DNA from: Xestospongia muta
Lineage: Eukaryota > Porifera > Demospongiae > Haplosclerida > Petrosiidae
DNA length: 64,000 bases
Assembly (NCBI GenBank): GCA_963693285.1
Contig: OY848918.1
Span: 3,229,876-3,293,875 of the forward strand
Direction: 5' to 3'
Position numbers and translations under genes: made by a program. Within the stretch, counting starts at the first letter, position 1; every line of letters starts with the position of its first letter. Of this stretch, positions 24,923 to 36,723 are shown in pieces. The notes under the pieces are model-generated. The model searched no databases. It worked only from the letters and a program-made list of their open reading frames with translations, and was not told the DNA's origin.

Positions 24923-27900
24923 ATGGATAATAGCATAAAGACAGATACACCAAGTGTTCTAGAAGAAGGTGAAGAGACAAGAGATGAGGACTTGAAAGAG
25001 ATCAAACAAGCAGTCAAGCATGCTATCACAATGCTGAGGCCTTTTCACGCTAACAATCATGCTCAAAAAGCGTATGTACAGTATCTTCCACAGCAACAAC
25101 GGCATACTATGAGTCAGTCAGAATATCGACCCGTTTACCATCGTGTATTGCTCCCACCAGAAATGCCAAGACGTTCCCATCATATTAACAGGGTATTTCG
25201 ACAATATCCACACTTGCAAGAAGTGGTCTTTGAAACAGTAGTACATGGTCACTCCAATGAAACTTTAGGGACAATATATTCACAACAAGTAAACCAGACA
25301 AGACCTAACCCAACAACATCTTTACCACATCAATTGAGTATTCCTTTTGCTCCTCAAGATAATCCTTATGAAATGACTGAATATTCATATGACGATGTTC
25401 AACAATCCACTCCAGATCCTGATAGCAATAGTATGTGGGGACTACAAGACTCCAAATCTACTGGTTATATAGCACAAAGTGACATTGTCGTTCCTTCTAG
25501 TGATGCTCACTCACCGTGGTTAACAGATCCATCAGTAAGGCCAGGCGGTTACTCTGAAATTCATTCCAACCATCACATGCTTCGAAATTACGGATATTCT
25601 GATATGGTCCCTGGGTCTAATGTATATAAACACCCACATTTATTTCATCAACAGTCTGATGTTCGATCCTCAACAGGTGGTACAACAATGCCTTTACGAT
25701 ATCTTAATGGACAAACTAGACCATATTCAAACTCTCCTTATCGTGGTGAAGTAGCAAATGTTGCTCACCAAGAAACTAGTAAGTTCATTGATACTTAAAT
25801 TTATATGAGTACAATATAATACATGTAATTTAAAGAAGATGTTTCATATATAATTTCTAACTTGTGTTTAGAAGATTGCTATTATTAACACTTGTTGTTG
25901 CTCTCAATGAAATGGACAGCCTTACTTGCTATATAACAAACAACACACTAAAAAACACAACAAACATGTACTGTTTATGGAAACTATGTTGACGAATTAT
26001 GTGGCATTTGTAATAATCTTAAGATGATTTTTGCAATTATGACTTTTATCAATATTGTTGTAGATCATATTACAGGAGCCAGTCATCATGAGATAACAAC
26101 AAAAATGAAGGATTTTCTTGATCGACGTAAGTTACAGTGATAATCTGCTAATATAATAAATTCCATCTGAACTTTTATTTTTAGTTGACAAACCTACCAA
26201 ACATGATGTTTTAATACAACTAGCTCCTATTCATGCATCATGGCGTAGTATTGGTAATGGTCTTAGAGTGAGTGATAATGATCTTAAAGGTTTGGCTCAG
26301 TCTAATAAGTCTGATCAAGACAAACTTGATCATGTGCTTCAGAAATGGATAGATAAAGACAGCCATGTCACTTGGAAGATGATCATAGATGTTGTTAGAG
26401 GACCACTCATTCAAAACATTGCTTTAACTAACGAGATATTCCAGTATTTGAAACAAGAATTCTCCAAGCAATGGAAAGATACCAGTAAGTATATATATAT
26501 CAGTAATTATTGATACAGTATTTGATATTCTCATTGACATAGACATAAAAGAGCTCACAACACATGAAGAGACAGATGTTCTTGATGTAAATGTTCAGCA
26601 AGAAGCTGGTAAGATTAACAAACCAGACAGCATCACTAAAGAAAGTGTTTCTCCAGATCCTCCATCTTCTCATAATCTAACAATAACCAGATCCAGTACT
26701 TTACTATCTGAAGGTTTTGTATCTGGAGTAGGAAATAGGAAATCATTACCACCATTTGATAAACCTGCTGAACATGATTCTGGTATATCATCTACAACAT
26801 ATGTGTCCCAAATACCAGAAACAGTACATTCTTTGTGTGTGTCTGCTCCTGCTGACACACATTTCCATTTTTATTTTATTTTTAGTTGACAAACCTACCA
26901 AACGTGATGTTTTAATGCTATTAGTTTCTATTGATTCATCATGGCGAGATATCGGTAATGGTCTTGGTTTATCTTTTAACTATCTTGAAGGTTTGGAACA
27001 ATCCTCTATGAGTAACAAAGCAAAACTTGATCATGTGCTCCAGACATGGATAGATAAAGACAGTCATGTCACTTGGAAGATGATCATAGATGTTGTTAGA
27101 GGACCACTCATTGAAAACATTGATTTAGCTAATAAGATATTCCAGTATTTGAAACAAGAATTCTCCAAGCAACAGAAAACTACCAGTAAATATATATATA
27201 TACCAGTAATTATTGATACAATATTTGATATTCACATAGGCCAAGAGACAAAGGAGCTCACAACTCATGAAGGGACAGATTTTTTTGATGTAAATGTTCA
27301 GCAAGAAGCTGGTAAGATTAATATTTAATACAGCTACAACAATATTTGTAATGATACTTAGTGTTTCATGTATTAGAAACTCTAATTTGTTTGAGTTCAT
27401 TAATTAAAAGTTGCCATTTTTCTTTGTATTACAATTTATAGAAGATGACAAGATTGATGAGAAGAGTAGTGAGTTATTACATTCCTAAACACCAGAATAA
27501 TTCAACTGTAGATTTATTTTTAGTTGAAGCTTTATTCATTGAATTACAATTTTACTTGAACTATAATATCAATTTACTATAGTGTAAAACAACCTTATAT
27601 TTGTATCCTGATTCTATTATCTAGTTGAAACAGAACATTATGATGAAAGCAGCGATGATGAAAAAATGAAGAATATTAAACGTATCTTGTTGCAAGAGTT
27701 AGATTGTTCTAACGATTGTCTATGTCGTACAGTTGCTCAATCCTTCCCTAAGTTTGCTATCTTAATGTTAGAACGAAAGTTCATTTCCAACTATGTTTAC
27801 AACAATAATTGCACATTTGATGCCATTGTGCATGAATTCAAGGTTGGACTAGAATGGTTGGACATTGACAAACTGCGTGAATATTGTACATCTTTTTTGT

Positions 27901-28581
27901 CTGTTCTTCATAACGTTGGTGGCCCTTCTTCAATAGCTGCTCACCATCTAAGAATGAAATGGAACAAGGCAATTTCTAAAGAATACAATATGACCTTTCT
28001 TCCAGATCAAAGATCACAGTCTGTGCCATATATAAAACCTACTTCCTCTTGTGTAATAAACCGGTCACAATCAGCAGGAGAATTTCCAAGACGTACTAGG
28101 ACACACACAACACTACAGACATTGAGTAAGTACCAAATAATTTTACTACATGACAATATTTTATTTGTTATTCTAACAGAACAACTTGAAGAAAATGCTA
28201 AATTTGATTTGACAGATAGTTCTCAAGTAACAGGTGAGTTTGATTTTTCAATTTGACAAATCAGTAAAATTAATGTAAAGTAGAATTATATAAAAAAACT
28301 TAAGAGATAAAGTTATTGTTTATTTAATAGATGATCTGAACTATCCAAGTAATGTCCACCCTACATCTCATCACAGTTGTAATTCATCTTCACTAAATAC
28401 AACGAGAGGAGGACTGCATCATGGAGGACATGGTGTTGGGACAAATTTACTATCCATGACAATTCCTGAAGAGACAACAAATGATGAGCTTTCTACTGTG
28501 AATACAAGAGATGAGATAGTTACAAATACATTGACTTTACCTGTCACATTGTCACCAAAACTTGAACACATTCAAAATTAA
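24923..28581 (+). CDS. Array hybrid H3: two Death domains plus class B GGP domain
   Basis: Best model, all introns phase 1: 24923-25778, 26064-26126, 26185-26484, 26543-26608, 26886-27185, 27240-27311, 27442-27468, 27625-28125, 28180-28233, 28331-28581; about 829 residues, open throughout. The N-terminus keeps only the first helix of a class A GGP domain (DLKEIKQAVKHAIT), fused to the class C linker (MLRPFHANN). Two different Death domains follow: SWRSIGNGLRVSDNDL (exon 3) and SWRDIGNGLGLSFNYL (exon 5). Then come a class B GGP domain and the truncated class C tail. An alternative reading through the donor at 26609 enters class A S/T-rich sequence and stops at 26888. No TM is predicted. Confidence 0.7.
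26609..26885 (+). pseudogene. Truncated class A S/T-rich segment at a recombination breakpoint inside H3
   Basis: From 26609 to about 26856 the sequence is the class A S/T-rich exon (SVSPDPPSSHNLTITRSST, then TVHSLCVSAPA). At about 26856-26861 it switches to the intron end that precedes the Death-domain exon in H1 and H2 (ATTTCCATT, then TTTTAG). The membrane tail of a class A gene was replaced by a second Death-domain exon. Confidence 0.75.
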
Positions 28582-29349
28582 ACTATAAATTATACAGTCA
28601 GATAAAGAAATGACATAATAACATTATATTAACATATTAGATATATATCGCTTTGTTTGTTGTACAATGAGGTCATAATATCATTCGTTATGAAGACCTA
28701 GTGGGTGGAGAAATGGGCGGAGACAAGGTTTAACAGACATTTCAATCTTCTCTTACACTTGTCATAATAAACATGGAGTGTGTCAGAAAAGATACATAGT
28801 GCCAGCCCCTCCCTCAACTGAAAGTTTCATTTAAAGAAGAAACTGGCTATTTGAGACCAAAAGTACACACACACAGATGTTGAGTGGAAAACCCCATGTG
28901 TGCTCTGTATGGTAAATTTTATTTTGTCAAGACTAATATTCTTAAAATTGTATTTCTGTGTCAAATGTTAATGTGTACTTTGTATATGACATCAAAGCTT
29001 CCAAATGTTAGATCATTTAATTTAAATTGCTCATGTGCTCCTATTGAGTCATTTTCTAGATCTTTCTGGTATACTGCATCATGTTATTGTATAAATAGCT
29101 GGTATTTGGAGGTAATGATAAGTCCATTTTAAAACTCCATATCAATTTCTATTTTACTCTTACCTTACGGGCTCAACTAATCTTCGAATCCTTACACTTG
29201 GTCCATTACAATAGAGCAAGGAAACCATACTTGCTCATTTGTGGGTAGTAATCATCTTCCAAACAGGTAAACCACCAAGCTATTATCACTCTTTCTATTT
29301 CCTTGTTTATTCTTTTCCTAGATTGGTTTTTCATCATACTTCACAAGCT
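28582..29349 (+). promoter_or_regulatory. Intergenic region and conserved leader of H4, with PSMD9 relic
   Basis: The same layout as in front of H3: an antisense PSMD9 relic (about 28680-28795), the shared leader block and a probable 5' UTR intron from CCAAACAG|GTAAACC to TTTTCCTAG|ATTGG (about 29267-29321). No other gene is seen. Confidence 0.5.
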
Positions 29350-32188
29350 ATGGATAATAGCATAAAGACAGATACACCAAGTGTCCTAGAAGAAGGTGAA
29401 GAGACAAGAGACGAGGACTTGAAAGAGATCAAACAAGCAGTCAAGCATGTTATCACAATGCTGAGGCCTTTTCATGCTAACAATCATGCTCAAAATGCAT
29501 ACGTACAGTATCTTCCACAGCAACAACAACGTACTATGAGTCAGTCAGAATATCGACCCGTTTACCATCGTGTATTGCTCCCACCAGAAATGCCAAGACG
29601 TTCCCATCATATTAACAGGGTATTTCGACAATATCCACACTTGCAAGAAGTGGTCTTTGAAACGGTAGTACATGGACATTCCAATGAAACTTTAGGGACA
29701 ATATATTCACAACAAGTAAACCAGACAAGACCTAACCCAACAACATCTTTACCACATCAATTGAGTATTCCTTTTGCTCCTCAAGATAATCCTTATGACA
29801 TGACTGAATATTCATATAACAATGTTCAACAATCCACTCCAGATCCTGATAGCAATAGTATGTGGGGACTACAAGACTCCAAATCTACTGGTTATATAGC
29901 ACAAAGTGACATTGTCATTCCTTCTAGTGATGCTCACTCTCCGTGGTTAACAGATCCATCAGTAAGGCCTGGCGGTTACTCTGAAATTCATTCTAACCAT
30001 CACGTGCTTCGAACTTACGGATACTCTGATATGGTTCCTGGGTCTATTGTATATAAACACCCACATTTATTTCATCAACAGTCTGATGTTCGATCCTCAA
30101 CAGGTGGTACAACAATGCCTTTACAATATCTTAATGGACAAACTAGACCATATTCAAACTCTCCTTATCGTGGTGAAGTAGCAAACGTTGCTCACCAAGA
30201 AACTAGTAAGTTTATTGATACTTAAATTTATATGAGTACAATATAATACATGTAATTTAAAGAAGATGTTTCATATATAATTTCTAACTTGTGTTTAGAA
30301 GATTGCTATTATTAACACTTGTTGTTGCTCTCAATGAAATGGACAGCCTTACTTGCTATATAACAAACAACACACTAAAAAACACAACAAACATGTACTG
30401 TTTATGGAAACTATGTTGATGAATTATGTGGCATGTAAACAACATCACTATAGCTAGATGAAATCATAATCCAATATTAAGATATGTGACAATCATTAGC
30501 TGTCCTCCAATGTTATACTGTAGTATTATCACTTGTAATAATCTTAAGATGATTTTTGCAATTATGACTTTTATCAATATTGTTGTAGATCATATTACAG
30601 GAGCCAATCATCATGAGATAACAACAAAAATGAAGGATTTTCTTGATCGACGTAAGTTACAGTGATAATCTGCTAATATAATAAATTCCATCTGAACTTT
30701 TATTTTTAGTTGACAAACCTACCAAACATGATGTTTTAATACAACTAGCTCCTATTAATGCATCATGGCGTAGTATTGGTAATGGTCTTAGAGTGAGTGA
30801 TAATGATCTTAATAGTTTGGCTCAGTCTAATAAGTCTGATCAAGACAAACTTGATCATGTGCTTCAGAAATGGATAGATAAAGACAGCCATGTCACTTGG
30901 AAGATGATCATAGATGTTGTTAGAGGACCACTCATTCAAAACATTGCTTTAACTAACGAGATATTCCAGTATTTGAAACAAGAATTCTCCAAGCAATGGA
31001 AAGATACCAGTAAGTATATATATATCAGTAATTATTGATACAGTATTTGATATTCTCATAGACATAGACATAAAAGAGCTCACAACACATGAAGAGACAG
31101 ATGTTCTTGATGTAAATGTTCAGCAAGAAGCTGGTAAGATCACTAAAGAAAGTGTTTCTCCAGATCCTCCATCTTCTCATAATCTAACAATAACCAGATC
31201 CAGTACTTTACTATCTAAAGGTTTTGTATCTGGAGTAGGAAATAGGAAATCATTACCACCATTTGATAAACCTGCTGAACATGATTCTGGTATATCATCT
31301 ACAACATATGTGTCCCAAATACCAGAAACAGTACATTCTTTGTGTGTGTCTGCTCCTGCTGAAGAGTCTCCTGATCACCCTGAGACAATAGACAGCAACG
31401 GCAGGGATGATGACTCTGGTTATCTTACTGTTAGTATGGCAGAATCTAGAAGTCATACAGCTGGTACAACAGATAATTCTCACAACCATCTTTCATTCAG
31501 TGCAAAAGACAAGACAGGCAATTCTGTCCTTGAGACTTCACATGGCGACTGTCTCTGTAATGTTTCTGAAGAGCCTGGTAATACTCCAGTTCACTCCAAC
31601 ACAGACGACAACAGTAAAGAGAATACTTCATCTAGTTATGAAACCGAGGATTCCACTAACTCAAATAGTCAAGTAGAAGTCAGTATACCAATAATTACCC
31701 TTCCTCCTCCTTATATTATTGAAATACATTGTACAATCTCTCAGTCTCCAACACAACCTGCTGGTCACAAACCTCCTGATAATACTAATGAGAGATCTAT
31801 AGAACCGCCATTTTCTGTTGAAGAGAGCACTCAACAACATCAGTCAAATCCAGAGTCTCTTGGTTCTAAACGTAATTCATCAAATCAAGCACCCACTCAG
31901 AAACCAAACAGTACTTCTCAAGACATGTCTGAACAGCCTCAAAAAGATGGATCAGATGAACATCCAGTAACTACACCACCTGTAAGAGATATAGTACAGT
32001 CATTGGTTAATAATATATTTAACACTCCATCATTATATAAATCAGCTATAGTAATGTTTGATCTTACAGTACTCTATGTACTGAGTATACCATTACAAGG
32101 ATTGTTATATGGAAGTTGGTATGTGTTTGGTCATTATGTATGTTTTGTTATTTTATTGATATTATTACTTATTTATATTGTACATTGA
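29350..32188 (+). CDS. Array hybrid H4: class C linker, Death domain, class A S/T-rich region and two-TM tail
   Basis: Four exons, all introns phase 1: 29350-30205, 30589-30651, 30710-31009, 31062-32188; 781 residues. Exon 1 fuses the first class A helix (MDNSIK start) to the class C linker, so the GGP domain is cut short. The Death domain at about 310-405 has SWRSIGNGLRVSDNDL and KWIDKDSHVTWKMII. The last exon is S/T-rich and ends in two hydrophobic segments (IVMFDLTVLYVLSIPL and YVCFVILLILLLIYIV). It reads straight through the position that H2 and H3 use as a donor (GCTG|GTAAG). It should be a membrane-anchored Death-domain protein. Confidence 0.75.
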
Positions 32189-32262
32189 CTAAATGTATGA
32201 TTATTTGTGTATTAATAAAAAATAAAAAATCAATCATTTATAGTGCGACGTGGATATGCTTA

Positions 32263-32375
32263 GGATGGCTGAAAGACAACCTTCACAATATTTTGAGTTA
32301 AACAAAGACAGTGATGTTGCACAAACAAAACATGTTTTGTGTATTGTCATGAGAGAGTTGAGCAATTAAATATAC
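32263..32375 (+). pseudogene. Class B start fragment behind H4
   Basis: MAERQ, FELNKDSD and IVMRELSN match the first 40 residues of B1, then a TAA stops the frame. The rest of the gene is missing. Its place, shortly after a class A tail, matches the A-B pairs further on. Confidence 0.7.
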
Positions 32376-32521
32376 TTCAGCGTTAATTGCGTATAATAGA
32401 AGAGGAAATACCTTACCTTACATCCATGCATAAAACAAACACCTTTTTTTAATGAGGGGCTCTTCTCAACTCGGTCGTGCGTGAGTAGTTCCCTTTACTT
32501 TATATAGCATCTACAAAATAG

Positions 32522-32575
32522 GTAGATCCCCAGCTATTATCACTCCCCCCGTTTCCTTGTTTCTTCCTTCTTTAG
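32522..32575 (+). other. Probable 5' UTR intron of A3
   Basis: GTAGATCCCCAGCTATTATC at the donor side and a pyrimidine-rich end CTTCTTTAG lie just upstream of the A3 start. Equivalent sequences precede A2, A4, H3 and H4. Confidence 0.5.
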
Positions 32576-32611
32576 ATTGCTTCTATTACATTCTTCAAGA
32601 AGTTATGGATA

Positions 32612-34279
32612 ATGGCAGAAAGACCAGATACACCAAGTGTCTTAGAAGAAGGTGAAGAGATAAGAGACGAAGACTTGAAACAGATCAAACAAGCAGTCAA
32701 GAATGTTATCACAAGTTGCTATGCTACTTTATCTTCAACAGTGTCCGGTTGTCTACCTAATTTTGCAATGGAAATGTTACAAGCAGAACTAATAACTCAT
32801 TATGTTATGAGAAGTGAACACTTTGGTAATATCATGCAAGACTATACAGCTGGTATAGAGTGTATTTGTAGCTATACAGGCTTGGTAAATTATTGTTTAA
32901 AACTGCTTGGTGTACTTCGAAGTTTAGGTGGTCCAGTTGAACTAGCTGCTAACATTTTACAGGACAAATGGAATGACGTTATGAAAAGAAAATTTGGCCG
33001 ATGTTTTATTCCACAACCTCGTGAAAAGAGAATCAATTCTTCACCAGTAGTACCATCTTATCAACCACCAATAAAACCATCTTATAGTGAATTCTCTAAG
33101 ACTTGTCCTTCAAAGATGGATACAATACATGATGAACCTAGTACTGACAATAGTCAATCTAATAATCCAATCATTTCGGACAGCACCAAAAAAAGTACTG
33201 TTTCACATCGTCCATCTTCTCATAATCTAACTATGACTAGATCCAGTACTTCAGTAACTGATGGTTTTGTATCTGGAGTAGAGAATAGGAAATCATTATT
33301 ATCACTTGATAAACATGCCGAAGAAGATTCTGGTATATCACCTACAACACGTGGGTCCCAAATACCAGAAACAATACATTCTATGTGTGTGTCTGCTCCT
33401 GCTGAAGAGCCTCCTGATCACCCTGAAACAACAGACAACAATGACAGGAATGATGACTCTGGTTATCTTACTGTTAGTATGACAGTATCTCCAAGTATTA
33501 CAGCTGGTACAACAGATAATTCTCACAACCATCTCTCATTAAGTACAGAAAAGTTGTTTTTAGACAAGACAGCTAATCATGACCCAGAAACTCCATCTGG
33601 TGACTACCACTGTATTGTTACTGAAGAGTCTGGTAATACTCCAGTCCACTCCAACACAAATGATAACAGTAAAGAGAATACTTCATCCAGTCATGAAACT
33701 GAGGATTCCACTAACTCAAATAGTCAAGTAGAAGTCAGTATACCAATAATTACCCCTCCTCCTCGTATTGTCGAAGTACCTTGTGCAGTCTCTCAGTCTT
33801 CAGCACAACCTGCTGGCCACAAACTTCATGGTAATACTAATGAAAGATCTATAGAACCACCTTTACCATCATCACAGCCTATAGTTGAGTGCTCTCATCC
33901 TGTAGAAGAGAGCAACCAACAACATCAGTCCAACCCACAGACTCTTTTTCCTAATTCTAATTCATCAAATCATGTACCCACTCAGAAACCAAACGGTACT
34001 CCTCAAGACAAGTCTGAACAGCCTCAACAAGATGGATTAGATGAACCTCGGGTAACTACACCAGCTGTAAGAGATATAGTACAGTTATGGGTTAATAATA
34101 TATTTAACACTCCATCATTACATAAATCAGCTATAGTAATGTTTGATCTTACAGTACTCTATGTACTGAGTATACCATTACAAGGATTGTTATATGGAAG
34201 TTGGTGTGTGTTTGGTAATTATGTATGTTTTGTTATTTTGTTGATATTATTACTTATTTATATTATACATCGACAATGA
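32612..34279 (+). CDS. Array gene A3: GGP domain, S/T-rich linker, two-TM tail, intronless
   Basis: 555 residues in one coding exon. The GGP domain is at about 15-125 (FAMEMLQAELI, IMQDYTAGI, LGGPVELAANIL). A long S/T/P-rich linker follows, then two hydrophobic C-terminal segments (VMFDLTVLYVLSIPLQGLLY, YVCFVILLILLLIYII). Unlike A4 it has no Death-domain exons; exon-1-type sequence runs directly into the S/T-rich part (STDNSQSNNPIISDS). The ATG is that of MAERPD; a further upstream ATGGATAATGG is out of frame here. A decayed class B gene follows 160 bases downstream. Confidence 0.85.
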   Translation: MAERPDTPSVLEEGEEIRDEDLKQIKQAVKNVITSCYATLSSTVSGCLPNFAMEMLQAELITHYVMRSEHFGNIMQDYTAGIECICSYTGLVNYCLKLLGVLRSLGGPVELAANILQDKWNDVMKRKFGRCFIPQPREKRINSSPVVPSYQPPIKPSYSEFSKTCPSKMDTIHDEPSTDNSQSNNPIISDSTKKSTVSHRPSSHNLTMTRSSTSVTDGFVSGVENRKSLLSLDKHAEEDSGISPTTRGSQIPETIHSMCVSAPAEEPPDHPETTDNNDRNDDSGYLTVSMTVSPSITAGTTDNSHNHLSLSTEKLFLDKTANHDPETPSGDYHCIVTEESGNTPVHSNTNDNSKENTSSSHETEDSTNSNSQVEVSIPIITPPPRIVEVPCAVSQSSAQPAGHKLHGNTNERSIEPPLPSSQPIVECSHPVEESNQQHQSNPQTLFPNSNSSNHVPTQKPNGTPQDKSEQPQQDGLDEPRVTTPAVRDIVQLWVNNIFNTPSLHKSAIVMFDLTVLYVLSIPLQGLLYGSWCVFGNYVCFVILLILLLIYIIHRQ

Positions 34280-34440
34280 TATGTTAATGTACGATTGTTT
34301 GTATGGATTTTATACTATTTTTAAGTTGTATGGTTGTGCTATCCTTTTATGTCAATCTTATTAATTTACTCAGCTTCTTTGATAACTTATTAATAAATCA
34401 TTATAGTGTTGGTGTGGCTATGTTTAGAAAAGTCAAAAGG

Positions 34441-34958
34441 ATGGCCGAAGGACAAACTTCATAAGAAGATTTTGAGCTAAACGAGGAAAGAGATGAATAT
34501 GACGATGTGCAAACGAAAGACATTCGGCGTATTGTCGGGAGAGAGTTGAACAACTGTAATCAACAATTATCTGATGCTTTTTATAATTCTCTCTCTACAT
34601 TTTCAAGTTTAATGTTAGAACATGAATTTATTACCAATTATGTTCACCAAAAAAATAAACGTTTGACGCCATTATGCATGACTTCAAGGCCAGACTGAAT
34701 TTGTTGAGCCTTAATGAACTTCATGATCACTGTATATAATTCTTATCTATACTCACTGAAGTGGGTGGACCTGTAATAAAAGCTGCTGAACTGTTGAGGA
34801 AAAATTGGAACAAAAAAGTCAATGACAAATATAAAGTCAATTTATTTCAAGTTCCACTACAAGAGAGGTCACAGTCTGAGCCGTACATCAATCCTAATCT
34901 ACATCAGAAAACAAAGTCATCAGAACATCGTGCCCTACTCCCAGCAGAAATGCCTTGA
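34441..34958 (+). pseudogene. Class B pseudogene behind A3
   Basis: The sequence follows B1 closely from MAE(G)Q to the GGP domain (EVGGPVIKAAELL) and on to LQERSQSEPYINPN. It carries a CAA-to-TAA nonsense codon (GQTS-stop), a frameshift near 34655 (HQKNKRL for HQKNQKF) and a TATATAA stop near 34735. The coiled coil and TM tail are missing. Confidence 0.9.
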
Positions 34959-36084
34959 TATATTCATACAACATGAACAGCAACAGCAGGGATGATGACT
35001 AGTTATCTTACTATTTCTTCAGACAACACCAAAGAAAGTATTGTTCCAGATCTTTCATCTTGTCAACAACCAACAAAGCCATTATATTTACAAACAAATT
35101 CAAGGAAGTGGCAACTATTGGTACCTCTTATAATAAAAAAACAATATGCAATTTAATCAGCAATGAATGATACTAGCACTGAAGGTATTGTCTGTTCAGC
35201 ACAACTTCAGTTAAATGTAGATATAAAACTGCCCTCTATTTTATTGATTCTGGAAGTCAATTCCAAATTCAACATATTTTACAAGCTTTTATACCATATA
35301 CATCAGTCCTTATGTTAGTTATCAGCCTAGCTCTCTCCTGTCAGTCTTCTACTGAATTACAGTCAGAAGATGGGAAGAGATATATAGTAGATGAGCATTC
35401 AGTATTAATTGAGACTCTCCTAAAATGACTTGTAATTAAGTTTGTTCAATTTCAGTAGTCAACAAAGGGATATGAGCAGTGTTGATGAGCATCTTTCTGC
35501 TACAATCAAACTTCCTGACAAATTAAAATTAATTACTATTTCTACACATCTAGATATTTACAATGAGTGAGAAGAGAAAGGAGAAATTAGTGAAACTATT
35601 GATGTCAAAGAGACTTAACTTAAACAGATTTTTCAGTCTGTAGAGGGTAATTTATCATATTAGAATCCTGTCTCAGGAAAAGTTCTCTCTGTAGTTGATA
35701 GTTGTAAAGCATCTCAAGGATCTTTGATGATCAAGTAATTGATTTTGTGCTGAATTGAGCAAGCAAGCTTTTGAAGTTAATATTCCATTAAAATAGTAAG
35801 CATTTGAAATTCACCTACATGATAGAGCTTGTCTCAGATTTGTTTAATTACATCAGAAGAGTGTATGTCATCTGGTATTGAGTTGGACCTGAAAAAAATG
35901 TGAAGTAGAATGTGTTTGAATGTCTCAGCTGTATTCTTTTGTCCTTGCCCTAAACAACCACGTCACATTGATATCTTAATAAGAAAAGGTCTGAACTTTG
36001 CTGTGAGTCAAAGGTTCTATCCAAGTTACAAAGGATTCTCATACATAATGAATTACTTCTACAGAATCATGTATCCAATAATAT
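34959..36084. other. Scrambled family fragments and unassigned sequence
   Basis: Near 34960-35090 small pieces of class C and class A linkers are recognisable (GCCCTACTCCCAGCAGAAAT, TATTGTTCCAGATC). From 35100 to about 36080 I see no gene. A short frame at 35910-36116 and a weak FIDSGSQ-like peptide near 35245 are not enough to name a retroelement. Confidence 0.4.
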
Positions 36085-36250
36085 ATTTTCAATATTGTCA
36101 ATTCTTGAAGAGATAACAAATGGTTTTTCTACTGTAAATACAAAAGATGAGATAGTAACAAAACAAATCAAGTCTACCAGTCACATTGTCACCAAAACTA
36201 GAGTACTTTCAATATTAAATTATGCAACCAGATAAAGAAATGATATAATA
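36085..36250 (+). pseudogene. Relic of the last exon of an H-type gene
   Basis: TTCTTGAAGAGATAACAAAT, GATGAGATAGTAACAAAA and CACATTGTCACCAAAACT, followed by ACCAGATAAAGAAATGA, match the last exon and 3' region of H1-H3 with frame-breaking changes. Confidence 0.8.
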
Positions 36251-36294
36251 ACATAATCTCTTTTCTCTTTGTATGTTGTACAATAAGCTCATAA

Positions 36295-36555
36295 TGTTAT
36301 TATGAAGTCCTAATGGGTGGAGACAATGTTTAACAGACATTTCAATCTTGTCTTACTATTTCTAGTTCTTCATATCTCAATATCTATCAGGTAGAGCATA
36401 GAGGATCATACCTATATAAGCATCAGTACAGCAACAGATATGATAATACAGTTATGATATCATAGTAAACAGCTTCTAGTATTTGAAGAGTTCAGTTTCT
36501 ATGCCATCTTTGTATCAGGTTCCATACTAAATATGGGTGTGCCAGAAAAGGTGCA
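36295..36555 (-). pseudogene. Decayed 5' fragment of PSMD9 upstream of A4
   Basis: It contains GTCCTAATGGGTGGAG, TTTAACAGACATTTCAATCT, remnants of exons 2 and 1 (CAGCTTCTAGTATTTGAAGA) and the start flank CCATACTAAATATGGGTGTG. It is antisense to A4 and ends about 170 bases before its start. Confidence 0.7.
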
Positions 36556-36723
36556 TAATGAAGGAACTGGCTAGGCGAGACTAAAAGTTCATGGAGCAAA
36601 AATATTTGTTTATGTGCGGGTGGTTATCATCTACCAAACAGGTAGATCCCCAAGTTATTATCACTTCACCTGTTTCCTTGTTTCTTCCCTGCGTTTTGTT
36701 TCATTTTTCGCAAGATATAGATA

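Noticed and set aside
35100..35900. Possible retroelement (FIDSGSQ-like peptide)
   Set aside because: Only a seven-residue resemblance to an aspartic protease site; no reverse transcriptase, integrase or LTRs are visible.
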